Below, in pieces: positions 10,826 through 22,102 of a stretch of 64,000 bases of DNA. A program made the position numbers and the translations under genes. How positions within the stretch are numbered: position 1 is the stretch's first letter; each line of letters begins with the position of its first letter. The stretch is from Manihot esculenta (lineage: Eukaryota > Streptophyta > Magnoliopsida > Malpighiales > Euphorbiaceae). Under the pieces are notes generated by a model, which worked only from the letters and a program-made list of their open reading frames with translations, ran no database searches and had not been told where the DNA came from. The DNA lies in the NCBI RefSeq assembly GCF_001659605.2, contig NC_035164.2:19438000-19501999 (forward strand), given 5' to 3'.

Positions 10826-11076
10826 TCTTCTAGGCCATAATCTGAGAGTCAGCCCCATTAAGTAGGGCATCTTATGCCAGGCCAAAAGGTCTAATCAGTC
10901 CAAATTTAGACCATTTTATCATGATATTATTAATGCTAATTTACACTTTTTCTGCCTAATTCTGTGATTTGGATCTTATTTTGCAGAAAATGGTGTAAAG
11001 AAGTAATTTGGAGAAAATACTCTTAAAACTGTAAGCAAGGCATCTCATGCCAGGATACAAGGTGGGAATCTATCAG
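10826..11076 (+). repeat. Tat 3' array segment with an embedded Athila LTR fragment
   Basis: 10826-10891 and 11032-11076 are repeat units of the Tat array (AGGCCATAATCTGAG, GGCATCTTATGCCAGG, GGCATCTCATGCCAGG). Between them, 10892-11031 matches the first 140 bases of the Athila LTR at 29437, starting at its terminal nucleotide apart from a TG to TA change. No target duplication is visible around the fragment. The last five bases, ATCAG, are the left duplication of Tekay copy A. Confidence 0.7.
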
Positions 11077-13288
11077 TGTAATACCCAGCTAGACTCCGGT
11101 ATCGGAATTCCTGCCGTCCGGTGGAATCTCGGATATCGAAAACCTCTAGAAGGGTAAAATCATGTTTTTATAAAATGTTTCCATGTATTTTATGATTTTA
11201 AGTAAGGAAGAAATTGAGTTTTGAATGAAAATGACCATAGAGGGAAACCCAAGTTCGGCCGCCGAACCTCATGTTCGGCGCATGAGTTTTGGAGGCACCT
11301 TAGGCTTCCGAAGATGGTTTGGCCAGCCCCTATAAGAAGCCCCAGAGCTGAAAATGGGCGAGTTTCTTCCCCATTTCCGGCCAGAGGTGAGTGCATGCCC
11401 TCCCATGGTTGATTTTGCTGATTTTCCTCAAATCTTTCGAGTTTTAACAAGCGTTTACTTGGTTTTGAAGAATTGTGAGCTTAGGACACGTTTTTGGAGT
11501 TTAGAGACCCAAGGAGCTAGATCTCTCCCATCTCCGAGTTGGATCGCCTCTCCTCTCGATCTTCAAGAGGTAAGAGTAGATCCTCACCTCTTTTCATGTT
11601 TTGGTTAAGTTTCATGAAGATTCATGGGGTAGAAATGCATGATTAGGTTAGTTGTTTAGTGTTAAGGCTTATGTGCTTGTATGGTCAATGTGTGTTGTTT
11701 GAGTTGATATTTGTAGTTGTGTTGGGGTTTAGGATAGTTTGAGACCCCTAGATGCTTGGTGGTATGTGTATGCATGTTGTAGAATAGCTAAATGCATGTT
11801 TGAATGGTTTGGGAGGCAAAAATGTGCATGAGGAGGCTGAGTTCTGCCCTTTGGAAGAGCTTAGGTTCGGCAGCCGAAGGCACTTTCGGCCGCTGAACCT
11901 GCCTGTGGAGGCAAACTTTTGGTTGTCGAACCCTGCCCCCGAAAGTGGACTTTCGGCTCTGGAAGGGAGTTTCGGCCGCCGAAGGTGCCGCCGAACATGC
12001 ACGAGTTTCGGATCTGGAAGGAACCTTCGGCCGCCGAAAGTGCCGCCGAAGGTGCATGACTTTCGGCTCTAGAAGGACTTTTGGCCGCCGAACCTGCCGC
12101 CGAAAGTGCCCTGTTCAGCCTTCCTTTGCATGATTTCTATGATTGTTTTTAAGATGTTTTAGGGGGTTTTGGGGAAGTATGTTAGAGTCATGTTCATGTA
12201 TGTTTGGTCCCTCATTTGAGTCCACCTGTGTAGGTTCGGACCCGAGGAACCACGGACCCCAGCAGTGAGACAGCTGCTTCAGTGTCTTTTCAGAGCTAGC
12301 CTGAGGTGAGTAGAACGACTCTTTATGTTTCAAGGCTAATAATGAAAGTTTTAGCATGATTCACGCATCATGAATGCCATGAGATATATCAGGTTGTTTG
12401 CATTAGAATTCATGAATATGTTGCATTGCATATTATGTTGTTGATGTGGATGAACGTTGAATGATCCATTAGCCCTCGTATGGTATGATATGATATGATG
12501 ATGATACGGTACGGAAGTCCAGGAAGACCCATTCTACGTTCCTGGCACTATGTAAGAGAAAGTCCAGGAAGACCCATTCTACGTCCCTAGCACATTGGAA
12601 TATTATGACATGTTATGTAAGGGAAAGACCAGGACCCATTCTACGTTCTAGCACTATTGGAAATGTAGAGGGCTATTGGTGACAAGTTCATCTTTCATGT
12701 GAATTGTTTGTGATGTGATGCATTTCATGAAAGCATGAATTTTTAATATATTGTTTTTATTATTCTGCTCACTGGGCTCTAGTAGCTTACCCCATTCCCT
12801 TAATCCCCCCAGGTTTGCAGGTATGGGATAGACCAGGATGTCAGCAAGAGAAAAGTCATGTTTTATGTAATAGCTAGTTTTGGACATGAGAAAGACAATA
12901 TAATGTAAGGTATAGTAATGTAATGTAATGTAATGTAATGATGTATATTGAGGTTTAGAGTTGTGCTTGACCCTAGTATGTAAAGTAAATCCCTTTTGCA
13001 CATGATCTGTGAAATATTTTATTGATGTTTTATGTAAACCAAGCTTAATGTATGATATATTACCCCATTGGAGCAATTGATGAGGGCTCCAATGTGGGGT
13101 TTTATGTTTATGAGTATGTGCATGCACAGGTTAAGCTTGGTAAATGAAAGAAAAAGTTTAAGGTTTTATATATATGATTGATCATGTATGGGATTTAACA
13201 GGGATACAGAACGTATGTTAGGCTTGCTACGGGTCTCGGCGGCCTTATGCCGATCTGGATCCTAGCGTCCGATTTCCGGGTCATTACA
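11077..13288 (+). repeat. 5' LTR of Tekay copy A
   Basis: A 2212-bp LTR from TGTAATACC to TCATTACA. TATA box at 11331-11337. A GC-rich block at about 11865-12115 has many TTCGGC...GCCGAA motifs. Three degenerate units of AGTCCAGGAAGACCCATTC are found at 12515-12650. A TAATG microsatellite near 12918-12942 is longer here than in the 3' copy. Confidence 0.9.
11331..11337 (+). promoter_or_regulatory. TATA box of the Tekay copy A LTR
   Basis: CCCCTATAAGAAGCCCC; the 3' LTR has the same motif at 18880-18886, and copy B has TATAAAA at the matching place on the minus strand (49623-49629). Conservation between copies supports a promoter role. Confidence 0.55.
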
Positions 13289-13289
13289 G

Positions 13290-13304
13290 ATTGGTATCAG
13301 AGCC
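13290..13304 (+). other. Initiator-Met tRNA primer binding site
   Basis: ATTGGTATCAGAGCC directly follows the 5' LTR. TGGTATCAGAGC is the standard site for initiation from plant initiator-Met tRNA. Confidence 0.9.
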
Positions 13305-13552
13305 TTAGGTTCATATGGTCGGACCTATAGTGTGTCGGGCTCATAGAGGTTATAGAAGGGCAAGCACAATAGGAAAATCATGTCCACTAGGATAGGATGT
13401 AGAGTCCTGTCTTGAATAATGATGTGAAATGCCATAATTTTATGCATGTGCATTGATGATATGTGATGTATGTGATGCAGGTTCATGTGTTTCCATATGA
13501 ACCATTTGATGCTAATGTTTTATGTGATGTGTGTTGTTTTTCAGTAAGCAAG

Positions 13553-14953
13553 ATGAGAGGAACTCATCGATCTGCACGATTGACTGGAGTACCACCTCAG
13601 GATGAGGGCACGGATGCCCGTCCTCCTATATTGCCTAGGGCAATGTCCTGCAAATCTAGTAGGGAGAGAGCGTCAAGGGACCCTAGAAGGTCTTTTGATG
13701 TCAGCAGAAGGGGAACAGTTCAAGGTGGAGTGTCAGAAGATGTGGGGGATGATATGGATGTGGATCAGAGGAGGGATGGCAGTCTTGGTGTGAGCATGTC
13801 GGAAGAGAGCATGAGAGAGTCTCAGGGAGGCACTCAGGCCTCGGGGTTTGTTCAACCACCCCAATACCCACCCTTTTCACAGAATCCTGGATATTCGATG
13901 GGAGGTACATCGGATTACCCCAGTTTTAACCCTTATCCTTCTTACATGCCATACCCACCATACTCACAGTACCCTATGTACCCACCCCCATCCTTTTACC
14001 CAGGTACAGCAAACCCTAATCCAAAGGATGTTGCACCTCCTCCACCCCCAGCAGAACCTATAGTCCTAGAAGCCCAAGCACCTAAACCTAGCTCATCTGG
14101 AGGGAGCAAGGTCAAGATGACTGACTATTTGAAGTTGGATGCTCCTAAATATGAAACAGGTGATGATCCGTTCGAGTACCTCAGGACAGTCAAGATGATA
14201 ACAGATGAGTTAGGGGCAGATGACAGTAGAGCCATTCAGATGGCTGGGTTCACCCTGAAGTGCAAGAAGGCCCGTGAGTGGTTTAAAAACTATGTGAACC
14301 CGAGGTTGGATAGCCTATCATGGGAGGAGTTTGCTAATGAGTTTGCAGGATAGGCTTTCCCTGATAGTTCAAGGGAGTTGAAGATGATTGAGTTCGAAGA
14401 GCTAAGGCAGACGGAGGAGATGAGTGTAGCTGAGTACACAGATAGGTTTTTGGAGCTGTTGCAGTTTGCAGGGCAAAATCTGGACACAGATCAGAAGAAG
14501 GCTAGGAGGTATATCATGAGGCTTCATTCCAGGTATTCCTCTTTGATCCAGTCAGCGGAGAGGGAGAGTTTCCATGCCATAGTGGATATGGTCCGGAAGA
14601 TGGAGGCTAGTGCAATAATTGAAGGGAAAGTGAAGCAGTCTGTGGCACAGCCTTTTGGTTCCAAGACCCCAGGTGGGGGAAAGTTAGACCCTCCTTCTTT
14701 CAGTGCAGCAGCTTCAGGCAATAAAAAGTGGGGTAATACCACTAAGAAGTCAAAGAAGAACAAGTTCTGGAACAAGATAAAGTCAGGTCTGGGATTGGGA
14801 GGTGGCTCGAGCTCAGGTGCAGACAATGTAGTTTGTATGAAGTGTGGGAAGCCGCACAAGGGAGTATGTCGGTTTGGGACGACAGCCTGTTTCAGATGTG
14901 GGCAGGAGGGACATATGGCACGGGAGTGTCCTAGAGCAGCTTATATGGCATAG
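13553..14953 (+). pseudogene. gag of Tekay copy A, with two nonsense mutations
   Basis: Start chosen at 13553 (MRGTHRSARLTGVPP), because copy B keeps the same start after aligning. A Pro/Tyr-rich N-terminal region is followed by the capsid-like retrotransposon gag domain (WFKNYVNPR at about 14279) and a CCHC zinc knuckle [15 protein letters not shown] at about 14889-14933, used for RNA binding. TAG at 14351-14353 replaces a Trp codon of copy B, and TAG at 14951-14953 replaces a Gln codon, so no full Gag can be made. Gag and pol appear to have shared one frame originally. Confidence 0.9.
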
Positions 14954-17900
14954 TCCCAGCAGACAGCTTCGGGTAGTGTGGCTCAGCCAATAGCTCCAGT
15001 CGCGACTCAGGCCAGTGGCAGAGGTAGAGGGAGAGGGGCCGCCTCTTCTTCAGCGGGTTTTAGGGGTGAAGGTCCATCAGCTCCAGCACGAATCTTCACT
15101 ATGACACAGCAGGAGGTAAATGCATCAAACACCGTGGTGTCAGGTAATCTCATCATTGGTTGTTCAGATGTTTATGCCTTAATGGACCCTGGTGCATCTC
15201 ATTCTTTTGTTGCTCTGAGCGCCATTGAGAGGTTGGGTTTGATGGTCTCTGGGTTAGAGTGTCCCCTTTGGGTCAATGGACCCAAGTGTGACCCGTCAGT
15301 GGCAGAGTCAGTCTGCCGGCTTTGTCCAGTGTTTGTGGAGAGTAGATGCCTTCCAGCCGACCTTGTGGTTCTAGATTTAACGGATTTTGATGTCATTCTA
15401 GGGATGGATTGGCTATCTACCCATGGTGCTACCTTGGACTGCAGAGACAAGGTAGTCAGGTTTAGAGGTCAAGATGGGTCAGAGGTTGTCTTCAGAGGAG
15501 ACAGGAGGGGTACACCTAGAGGTTTGATATCAGCCCTACAGGCTCGTAGGTTGCTCAGGAGGGGTTGTTAGGGTTTTCTAGCTCATGTGAGAGAGCTGGA
15601 TAGTCATGTTAGAGAGCCCGCCTCAGTGCCCGTGGTCAGAGAGTTTTTAGATGTTTTTCCAGACGAGCTGCCAGGTTTACCACCTGCTAGGGAGATAGAG
15701 TTTGAAATCGAATTGATGTCTGGAACTAGACCGATCTCTATACCTCCCTACAGGATGGCGCCAGCAGAGTTGAAGGAGCTTAAGGAGCAGTTGCAAGAGC
15801 TGGTAGATAAGGGCTTCATCCGACCGAGTACCTCACCTTGGGGTGCTCCAGTGCTATTTGTGAAAAAAAAAGGATGGATCCCTTAGACTTTGTATCGACT
15901 ACAGGCAGTTGAACAAAGTCACTACCAAGAATAAGTACCCGTTGCCTGGGATTGATGTCTATTCGACCAGCTAGCAGGAGCAGGTTGTTTCTCTAAGATA
16001 GATCTGAGATCCGGGTACCATCAGTTGAGAATAAGAGAGGAAGATGTGCCGAAGACGGCGTTCAGAACCAGATATGGGCACTATGAGTTCCTTGTAATGC
16101 CGTTCGGGTTAACTAATGCCCCTGCAGCATTCATAGACCTCATGAACAGAGTTTTCAGTCAGTATCTGGATCACTTCGTTATTGTCTTCATAGATGATAT
16201 CTTAGTGTATTCCAGGAATGCAGAGGAGCATGCCCATCATTTGAGGTTAGTTTTGCAGACCTTGAGGGAACACGGCTTGTATGCCAAGTTCTCCAAGTGT
16301 GAGTTCTGGTTGAGGAGCATTTCATTCTTGGGGCATGTTGTATCAGAAAATGGAATTGAAATGGACCCTAAGAAGGTAGAAGCCATAGCTAACTGGCCTA
16401 GACCCACTACAGTGACAGAGATCAAGAGCTTTTTGGGTTTAGCAGGTTACTACAGGAGGTTCGTTCAAGACTTCTCTAAGATTGCAGCTCCTATGACTCG
16501 ACTGACTAAGAAGAATCAGAGGTTTGTGTGGACTGACCAGTGTGAGGAGAGCTTCGAAGAGCTAAAGAAGAGGTTGACGTCGGCACCGGTGTTAGCTCTG
16601 CCTACTAGTAATGAAGACTTCACAGTGTATTGTGATGCGTCTCGTGTGGGACTGGGTTGTGTGTTGATGCAGAATGAAAGGGTAATTGCTTATGCTTCTA
16701 GGCAGCTGAAGAAGCATGAGTTGAATTATCCTACATGACCTGGAGATGGCAGCTGTGATCTTTGCACTCAAGATGTGGAGGCATTACCTTTATGGGGTTA
16801 AATGTGAGATCTTCATAGATCATAAAAGCCTGCAGTACATCCTGAGTCAGAGAGAGTTGAACTTGAGACAAAGAAGATGGGTAGAACTGCTTAGTGACTA
16901 TGATTGCAAGATTCAGTACCATCCGAGTAAGGCGAATGTTGTGGCAGACGCCTTAAGCCGAAAATCAATTGGCAGTCTATCCCATATCACAGCAGAGAGG
17001 AGACCGGTGGTGAAAGAGTTTCACAAGCTCATTAATGAAGGTTTGCAGTTAGAGTTGTCTGGTACAGGTGCTTTGATGGCCCAGATGAGAGTGACACCCG
17101 TGTTTCTGGAGCTGGTGGCTCAGAAACAGCACGAGGACCCAGAGTTAGTAAAGATTGCCAGGACTGTTCAGTCAGGCAAGAACGAAGAGTTCAGATTTGA
17201 CAGCAAGGGGATCCTCCATTATGGGAACAGATTGTGTGTACCAGATGACGTGGGTCTGAAGGGAGACATTATGAGGGAAGCTCATAATGCCAGATACAGT
17301 GTTCACCACCAAAATGTACCAGGATCTGAAAAGAGTTTATTGGTGGCCAGCTATGAAGAGAGAAGTGGCACAGTTCGTGTCAGCCTGCGAAGTATGTCAG
17401 AGGGTGAAGCTAGAACATCAGAAGCCGGCTGGATTGCTTAACCCACTACGATTCCAGAGTGGAAATGGGAGAATATAGCTATGGACTTCGTGGTGGGGTT
17501 ACCGGCAACGTCCAACAGATTGGACTCCATATGGGTGATTGTGGACAGACTGACCAAATCTGCTCACTTCATGCTTGTCAGGAGTGGCTATTCTGTGGAC
17601 AAGTTGGCGCAGGTGTATGTTGATGAGGTTGTCAGGTTGCATGGGGTTCCTGTTTCGATAGTGTCTGATAGAGGACCCCAGTTCACCTCCAGGTTTTGGC
17701 GGAGTCTGCAGCACGCTATGGGTACCAGGTTGGATTTTAGCACCGCTTTCCATCCTCAGACTGATGGACAGTTAGAGAGGACCATCCAGACTATAGAAGA
17801 TATGCTCAGAATGTGTGTGCTAGATTTTGGCGATTCTTGGAGGCAGCATCTACCTTTGGTGGAGTTTGCCTACAATAACAGCTATCATGCTAGCATAGGG

Positions 17901-18518
17901 ATGGCTCCATATGAAGCTTTATATGGAAGGAAGTGCAGGTCACCTGTCTGCTGAGAGGAAGTTAGAGAAAGGGCCTAGGCAGGGCCTGAGTTAGTAGAGA
18001 TCACCAGCAGAGTGGTGCCCATAATCAGAGACAGGATCAGAACTGCTGTGAGCAGGCAAAAGAGTTATGCAGATATCCGCAGAAGGCAAGTAGAGTTTCA
18101 GGAGGGGGATTTGGTATTGCTCAAGGTGTCTCCTATGAAAGGGGTGATTCGGTTTAGGAAGAAGGGTAAGTTAGCTCCACGGTACATCGGACCCTTTAAA
18201 ATCTTGCAAAAGATTGGGAATGTATCGTACAAGCTAGACTTGCCTGCTTCTATGGAGAGAATCCATCCGGTTTTCCATGTTTCCATGTTATGAAAGTTCG
18301 TGTCAGATCTGGGCAAGGTTCTTAGCGAGCCTGATGTGGAGATCCAAGAAGATCTCACCTATGTTGAGCAGCCAGTGCGGATCCTAGACACGCAGATCAG
18401 AAAGTTGAGGAACAAGGAAATCTCGATGGTAAAAGTCCTTTGGAATCACCACAACATCGAGGAATGTACCTGGGAGACACGGGAGTCCATGCTCCAGCAG
18501 TATCCTCATCTCTTCTAA
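14954..18518 (+). pseudogene. pol of Tekay copy A: protease, RT, RNase H, integrase, chromodomain (broken)
   Basis: The domains follow in order. Aspartic protease with [11 protein letters not shown] at about 15178. RT from about 15650, with the FIDDILVYS active-site box at 16189-16215. RNase H with [14 protein letters not shown] at about 16625. Integrase zinc finger at about 17290-17405, and core MDFVVGLPATS at 17481 with HPQTDGQ at 17751. Chromodomain-like end (VKVLWNHHNIEECTWE) at about 18430-18476, stop near 18516. Breaks: TAG at 15569, a one-base insertion in the A run near 15868, a deletion near 15955, a dinucleotide loss near 16733, a deletion of about 11 bases near 17308 that removes part of the HHCC region, TGA near 17952, and TGA at 18291. 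It cannot encode enzymes. Confidence 0.9.
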
Positions 18519-18601
18519 GGTGAGTGTTATGTGTTTTGTATGTATGTTCATGTTTTATGCTATGCATGTGTTGTTTGGTGAACATTCGGGGACAAATGTT
18601 C

Positions 18602-18615
18602 TTAAGGGGGGAGAA
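18602..18615 (+). other. Polypurine tract of Tekay copy A
   Basis: TTAAGGGGGGAGAA immediately before the 3' LTR, as in copy B (minus strand, 49986-50001). It primes plus-strand DNA synthesis. Confidence 0.85.
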
Positions 18616-20810
18616 TGTAATACCCAGCTAGACTCCGGTATCGGAATTTCTACCGTCCGGTGGAATCTCGGATATCGGAAACCTCTAGAAGGGTAAAATC
18701 ATATTTTTATAAAATGTTTCCATGTATTTTATGATTTTAAGTAAGGAAGAAATTGAGTTTTGAATGAAAATGACCATAGAGGGAAACCCAGGTTCGGCCG
18801 CCGAACCTCATGTTCGGCCGCCGAACATGCATAAGTTTTGGAGGCACCTTAGGCTTCCGAAGGTGGCCTGGCCAGCCCCTATAAGAAGCCCCATTGCCGA
18901 AAATGGGCGAGTTTCTTCCCCATTTCCGGCCAGAGGTGAGTCCATGCCCTCCTATGGTTGATTTTGCTTATTTTTCTCAAATCTTTCGAGTTTTAACAAG
19001 CGTTTACTTGGTTTTGAAGAATTATGAGCATAGGACAAGTTTTTGGAGCTTGCAGACCCAAGGAGCTAGATCTCTCCCATCTCCGAGTTGGATCGCCTCT
19101 CCTCTCGATCTTCAAGAGGTAAAAGTAGATCCTCACCTCTTTTCATGTTTTGGTTAAGTTTCATGAAGATTCATGGGGTAGAAATGCATGATTAGGTTAG
19201 TTGTTTAGTGTTAAGGCTTATGTGCTTGTATGGTCAATGTGTGTTGTTTGAGTTGATATTTGTGGTTGTGTTGGGGTTTAGGATAGTTTGAGACCCCTAG
19301 ATGCTTGGTGGTATGTGTATGCATGTTGTAGAATAGCTAAATGCATGTTTGAATGGTTTGGGAGGCAAAAATGTGCATGAGGAGGCTGAGTTCTGCCCTT
19401 TGGAAGAACTCAGGTTCGGCAGCCGAAGGCACTTTCGGCCGCCGAACCTACCTGTGGAGGCAAACTTTTGGCTGCCGAACCCTGCCTCCGAAAGTGGACT
19501 TTCAGCTCTAGAAGGGAGTTTCGGCCGCCGAAGGTGCCGCCGAACATGCACGAGTTTCGGATCTGGAAGGAACTTTCGGTCGCCGAAAGTGCCGCCGAAG
19601 GTGCATGACTTTCGGCTCTGGAGGGACTTTCGGCCGCCGAACCTGCCGCCGAAATTGCCCTGTTCAGCCTTCCTTTGCTTGATTTCTATGATTGTTTTTA
19701 AGGTGTTTTAGGGGGTTTTTGGGGAGTATGTTAGAGTCATGTTCATGTATGTTTGGTCCATCATTTGAGTCCATCTGTGTAGGTTCGGACCCGAGGAACC
19801 AGGGACCCTAGCAGTGAGACAGCTGCTTCAATGTCTTTTCAGAGCTAGCCTGAGGTGAGTAGAACGACTCTTTATGTTTCAAAGCAAATAATGAAAGTTT
19901 TAGCATGATTCACGCTTCATGAATGCCATGAGATATATTAGGTTGTTTGCATTAGAATTCACGAATATATTGCATTGCATATATGATCCATTAGCCCTCG
20001 TATGGTATGATATGATATGATGATGATACGGTACGGAAGTCTAGGAAGACCCATTCTACGTTCCTGGCACTATGTAAGAGAAAGTCCAGGAAGACCCATT
20101 CTACGTCCCTGGCACATTGGAATATTATGATATGTTATGTAAGGGAAAGACCAGGACCCATTCTACGTTCTGACACTATTGGAAATGTAGAGGGCTATTG
20201 GTGACAAGTTCATCTTTCATGTGAATTGTTTGTGATGTGATGCATTTCATGAAAGCATGAATTTTTAATATAATGTTTTTATTATTCTGCTCACTGGGCT
20301 CTAGTAGCTCACCCCATTCCCTTAATCCCCCCAGGTTTGCAGGTACGGAATAGACCAGGATGTCAGCAAGAGTAAAGTCATGTTTTATGTAATAGCTAGT
20401 TGTGGACATGAGAAAGACAATGTAATGTAAAGTATAGTAATGTAATGTAATGATGTATATTGAGGTTTAGAGTTGTGCTTGACCCTAGTATGTAAAGTAA
20501 ATCCCTTTTGCACATGATTTGTGAAATGTTTTATTGATGTTTTATGTAAACCAAACTTAATGTATGATATGTTACCCCATTGGAGCAATTGATGAGGGCT
20601 CCAATGTGGGGTTTTATGTTTATGAGTATGTGCATGCACAGGTTAAGCTTGGTAAATGAAAGAAAAAGTTTAAGGTTATATATATATGATTGATCATGTA
20701 TGGAATTTAACAGGGATACAGAACGTATGTTAGGCTTGCTACGGGTCCTGGCGGCCTTATGCCGATCTGGATCCTAGCGCCGGTAGCGGTCCGGTTTCCG
20801 GGTCATTACA
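18616..20810 (+). repeat. 3' LTR of Tekay copy A
   Basis: 2195 bp. Matches 11077-13288 throughout, with scattered substitutions, a shorter TAATG tract, a loss of about 23 bases near 19985, and a longer TTCGGCCGCCGAAC doublet near 18792-18826. The GC-rich motif block is at about 19410-19660. Followed by ATCAG at 20811. Confidence 0.9.
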
Positions 20811-21790
20811 ATCAGGCTATAATCCGAGTGTCAATCCCACTAAACAAGGCATCTTATATCAGGCCATAAGGTGGGAATCCATTAGGCAATAATTCGAGTA
20901 TCAGTCCCGCTAAATAAGGCATCTCATATTAGGACACTAGGTGGGAATCCATCAGGCCATAATCTAGGTGTTAGTCTTGCTAAACAAGGCATATTATACC
21001 AATCCAAAAGAAGGGTATCTGCCAGACTTGATAACCAGGTGTTAGTCCCAGCACTCTATGTCTAACCAAAAGGCGAGTATCCACTAGGCCCAAGGACCGG
21101 GTGTTAGTCTCATAATTCATAAAAATATTTCTATGGCACTTTATGCCCAAGGCGCAGGGTGGGTTCTGCCAAGCCACCTAATCCAAGTGTTGATCCCGCT
21201 AAACAAGGAATTCGATGCCAAGGCCATAAGGCGGGTGTTAGCCAGGTCACGTAACCGGGTGTTAGTCCTGTTTCACAAAAAAATTTTCAAGGCATTTTGT
21301 GCTGGGCCACAAGATGGGTATCCGACAGACCATATGACCGAGTGTTTGTCTCACTTCACAAAAAGTTTTCAAGACATTTTAGGCCAAGGCCATAAGACGG
21401 GTGATAGCCAGGCCACGTGACTAGGTGTTAGTCCCGCTTCACAAAAAGTTTTCAAGGAATTTTATGCCAAAGCCATAAGGTGGGTGGTAGCTAGGCTGAG
21501 TGACCAGGCGTTAGTCCCGTTTCACAAAAAATTTTCAAGGTATTTTATGCTTGGCCACAAGGTGGGTAATCAGCAGGTGAGCCTTCAGGTGTTAGTCTCA
21601 AAAGACAAAGTATCTGCCAAAAAGTACTACAGGGCTAGTAACCGCCAGGCTAGTCTTCGGATATTAGTTCGAAAAGATAAAGGCAAGTTTCTACCTAAAA
21701 GGGCCACAAGGCGGGTATTCGCCAGGCCACATTCTGGGTGTTAGTCCCATTCTGAAAATTTTCCACGTTATTTAGCTAGTAGTCATGTGT
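20811..21790 (+). repeat. Tandem-repeat array in the 3' region of the Tat element
   Basis: About 12 degenerate head-to-tail units built on GGCCATAAGGCGGGT, GCCAGGCCAC, GGGTGTTAGTCCCG and CAAGGCAT. The first four or five units are about 70 bp and use CGCTAAACAAGGCATC. Later units are about 82-84 bp and use TTCACAAAAAGTTTTCAAGG in place of that segment. Unit starts lie near 20862, 20932, 21001, 21063, 21150, 21222, 21303, 21387, 21470, 21552 and 21700. The array continues leftward into 5053-5071 and 10826-11076, being split by the two nested elements. Its function is unknown; such arrays are known near the 3' end of Tat/Ogre elements. Confidence 0.8.
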
Positions 21791-22102
21791 TATGATCGGG
21801 TGTTAGCGCCTTAACAATCTCTTAAAGAGACTATTTAAGTCTCGTTAGCAATAATTAGATGAGAGTTATGGTCGAGTATCAAGCATATAAAACACTTAGC
21901 AAAAGTAATGACAAAGAATATATAAAAAAAAAAGATATCTTATTAAAGTGAAAATTACAAAATAGGGCAATCGTCATTTATGGGCAGAAGCAAGCAAAGC
22001 AATGCAAAAGTGGAAGGCCGATTTAAATAGGCCACGTGCCGCAAATTGTAAAGACAACTATCAGCTTCGAATCTAAAGAATCGAAGACCAATGGGGGATT
22101 TT
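21791..22102 (+). other. 3' untranslated region and polypurine tract of the Tat element
   Basis: Non-coding region with an A-rich tract near 21924-21935, ending in AATGGGGGATTTT at about 22090-22102, which serves as the polypurine tract before the 3' LTR. No ORF is supported. Confidence 0.6.

Larger units (their letters stand above)
11077..20810 (+). mobile_element. Tekay/Del-type chromovirus, copy A (decayed), TSD ATCAG
   Basis: A complete but inactive gypsy element: 5' LTR 11077-13288, initiator-Met primer site, gag, protease, RT, RNase H, integrase, chromodomain, polypurine tract, 3' LTR 18616-20810. Duplications ATCAG lie at 11072-11076 and 20811-20815. The order protease-RT-RNase H-integrase-chromodomain and the C-terminal VLWNHH..EECTWE motif place it in the chromoviruses, most like Tekay/Del. 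It is about 70-90% alike by eye to copy B at 47684-64000 in coding parts. Many stops and frameshifts make it non-autonomous. Confidence 0.9.

Noticed and set aside
12654..13127. 157-codon minus-strand ORF with HYITLHY repeats
   Set aside because: Antisense reading of the TAATG microsatellite and neighbouring LTR sequence in Tekay copy A.
13290..13304. tRNA gene at TGGTATCAGAGCC
   Set aside because: This is a primer binding site complementary to the tRNA 3' end, with no cloverleaf around it; the same applies at 46257, 52108 and 62619.
21133..21744. ORFs of 95 and 86 codons in the Tat array
   Set aside because: They follow the repeat units and have no independent coding signal.
20811..21790. 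Centromeric satellite array
   Set aside because: The units are placed between the remaining Tat sequence and its polypurine tract and 3' LTR, and are too few; the array belongs to the element.
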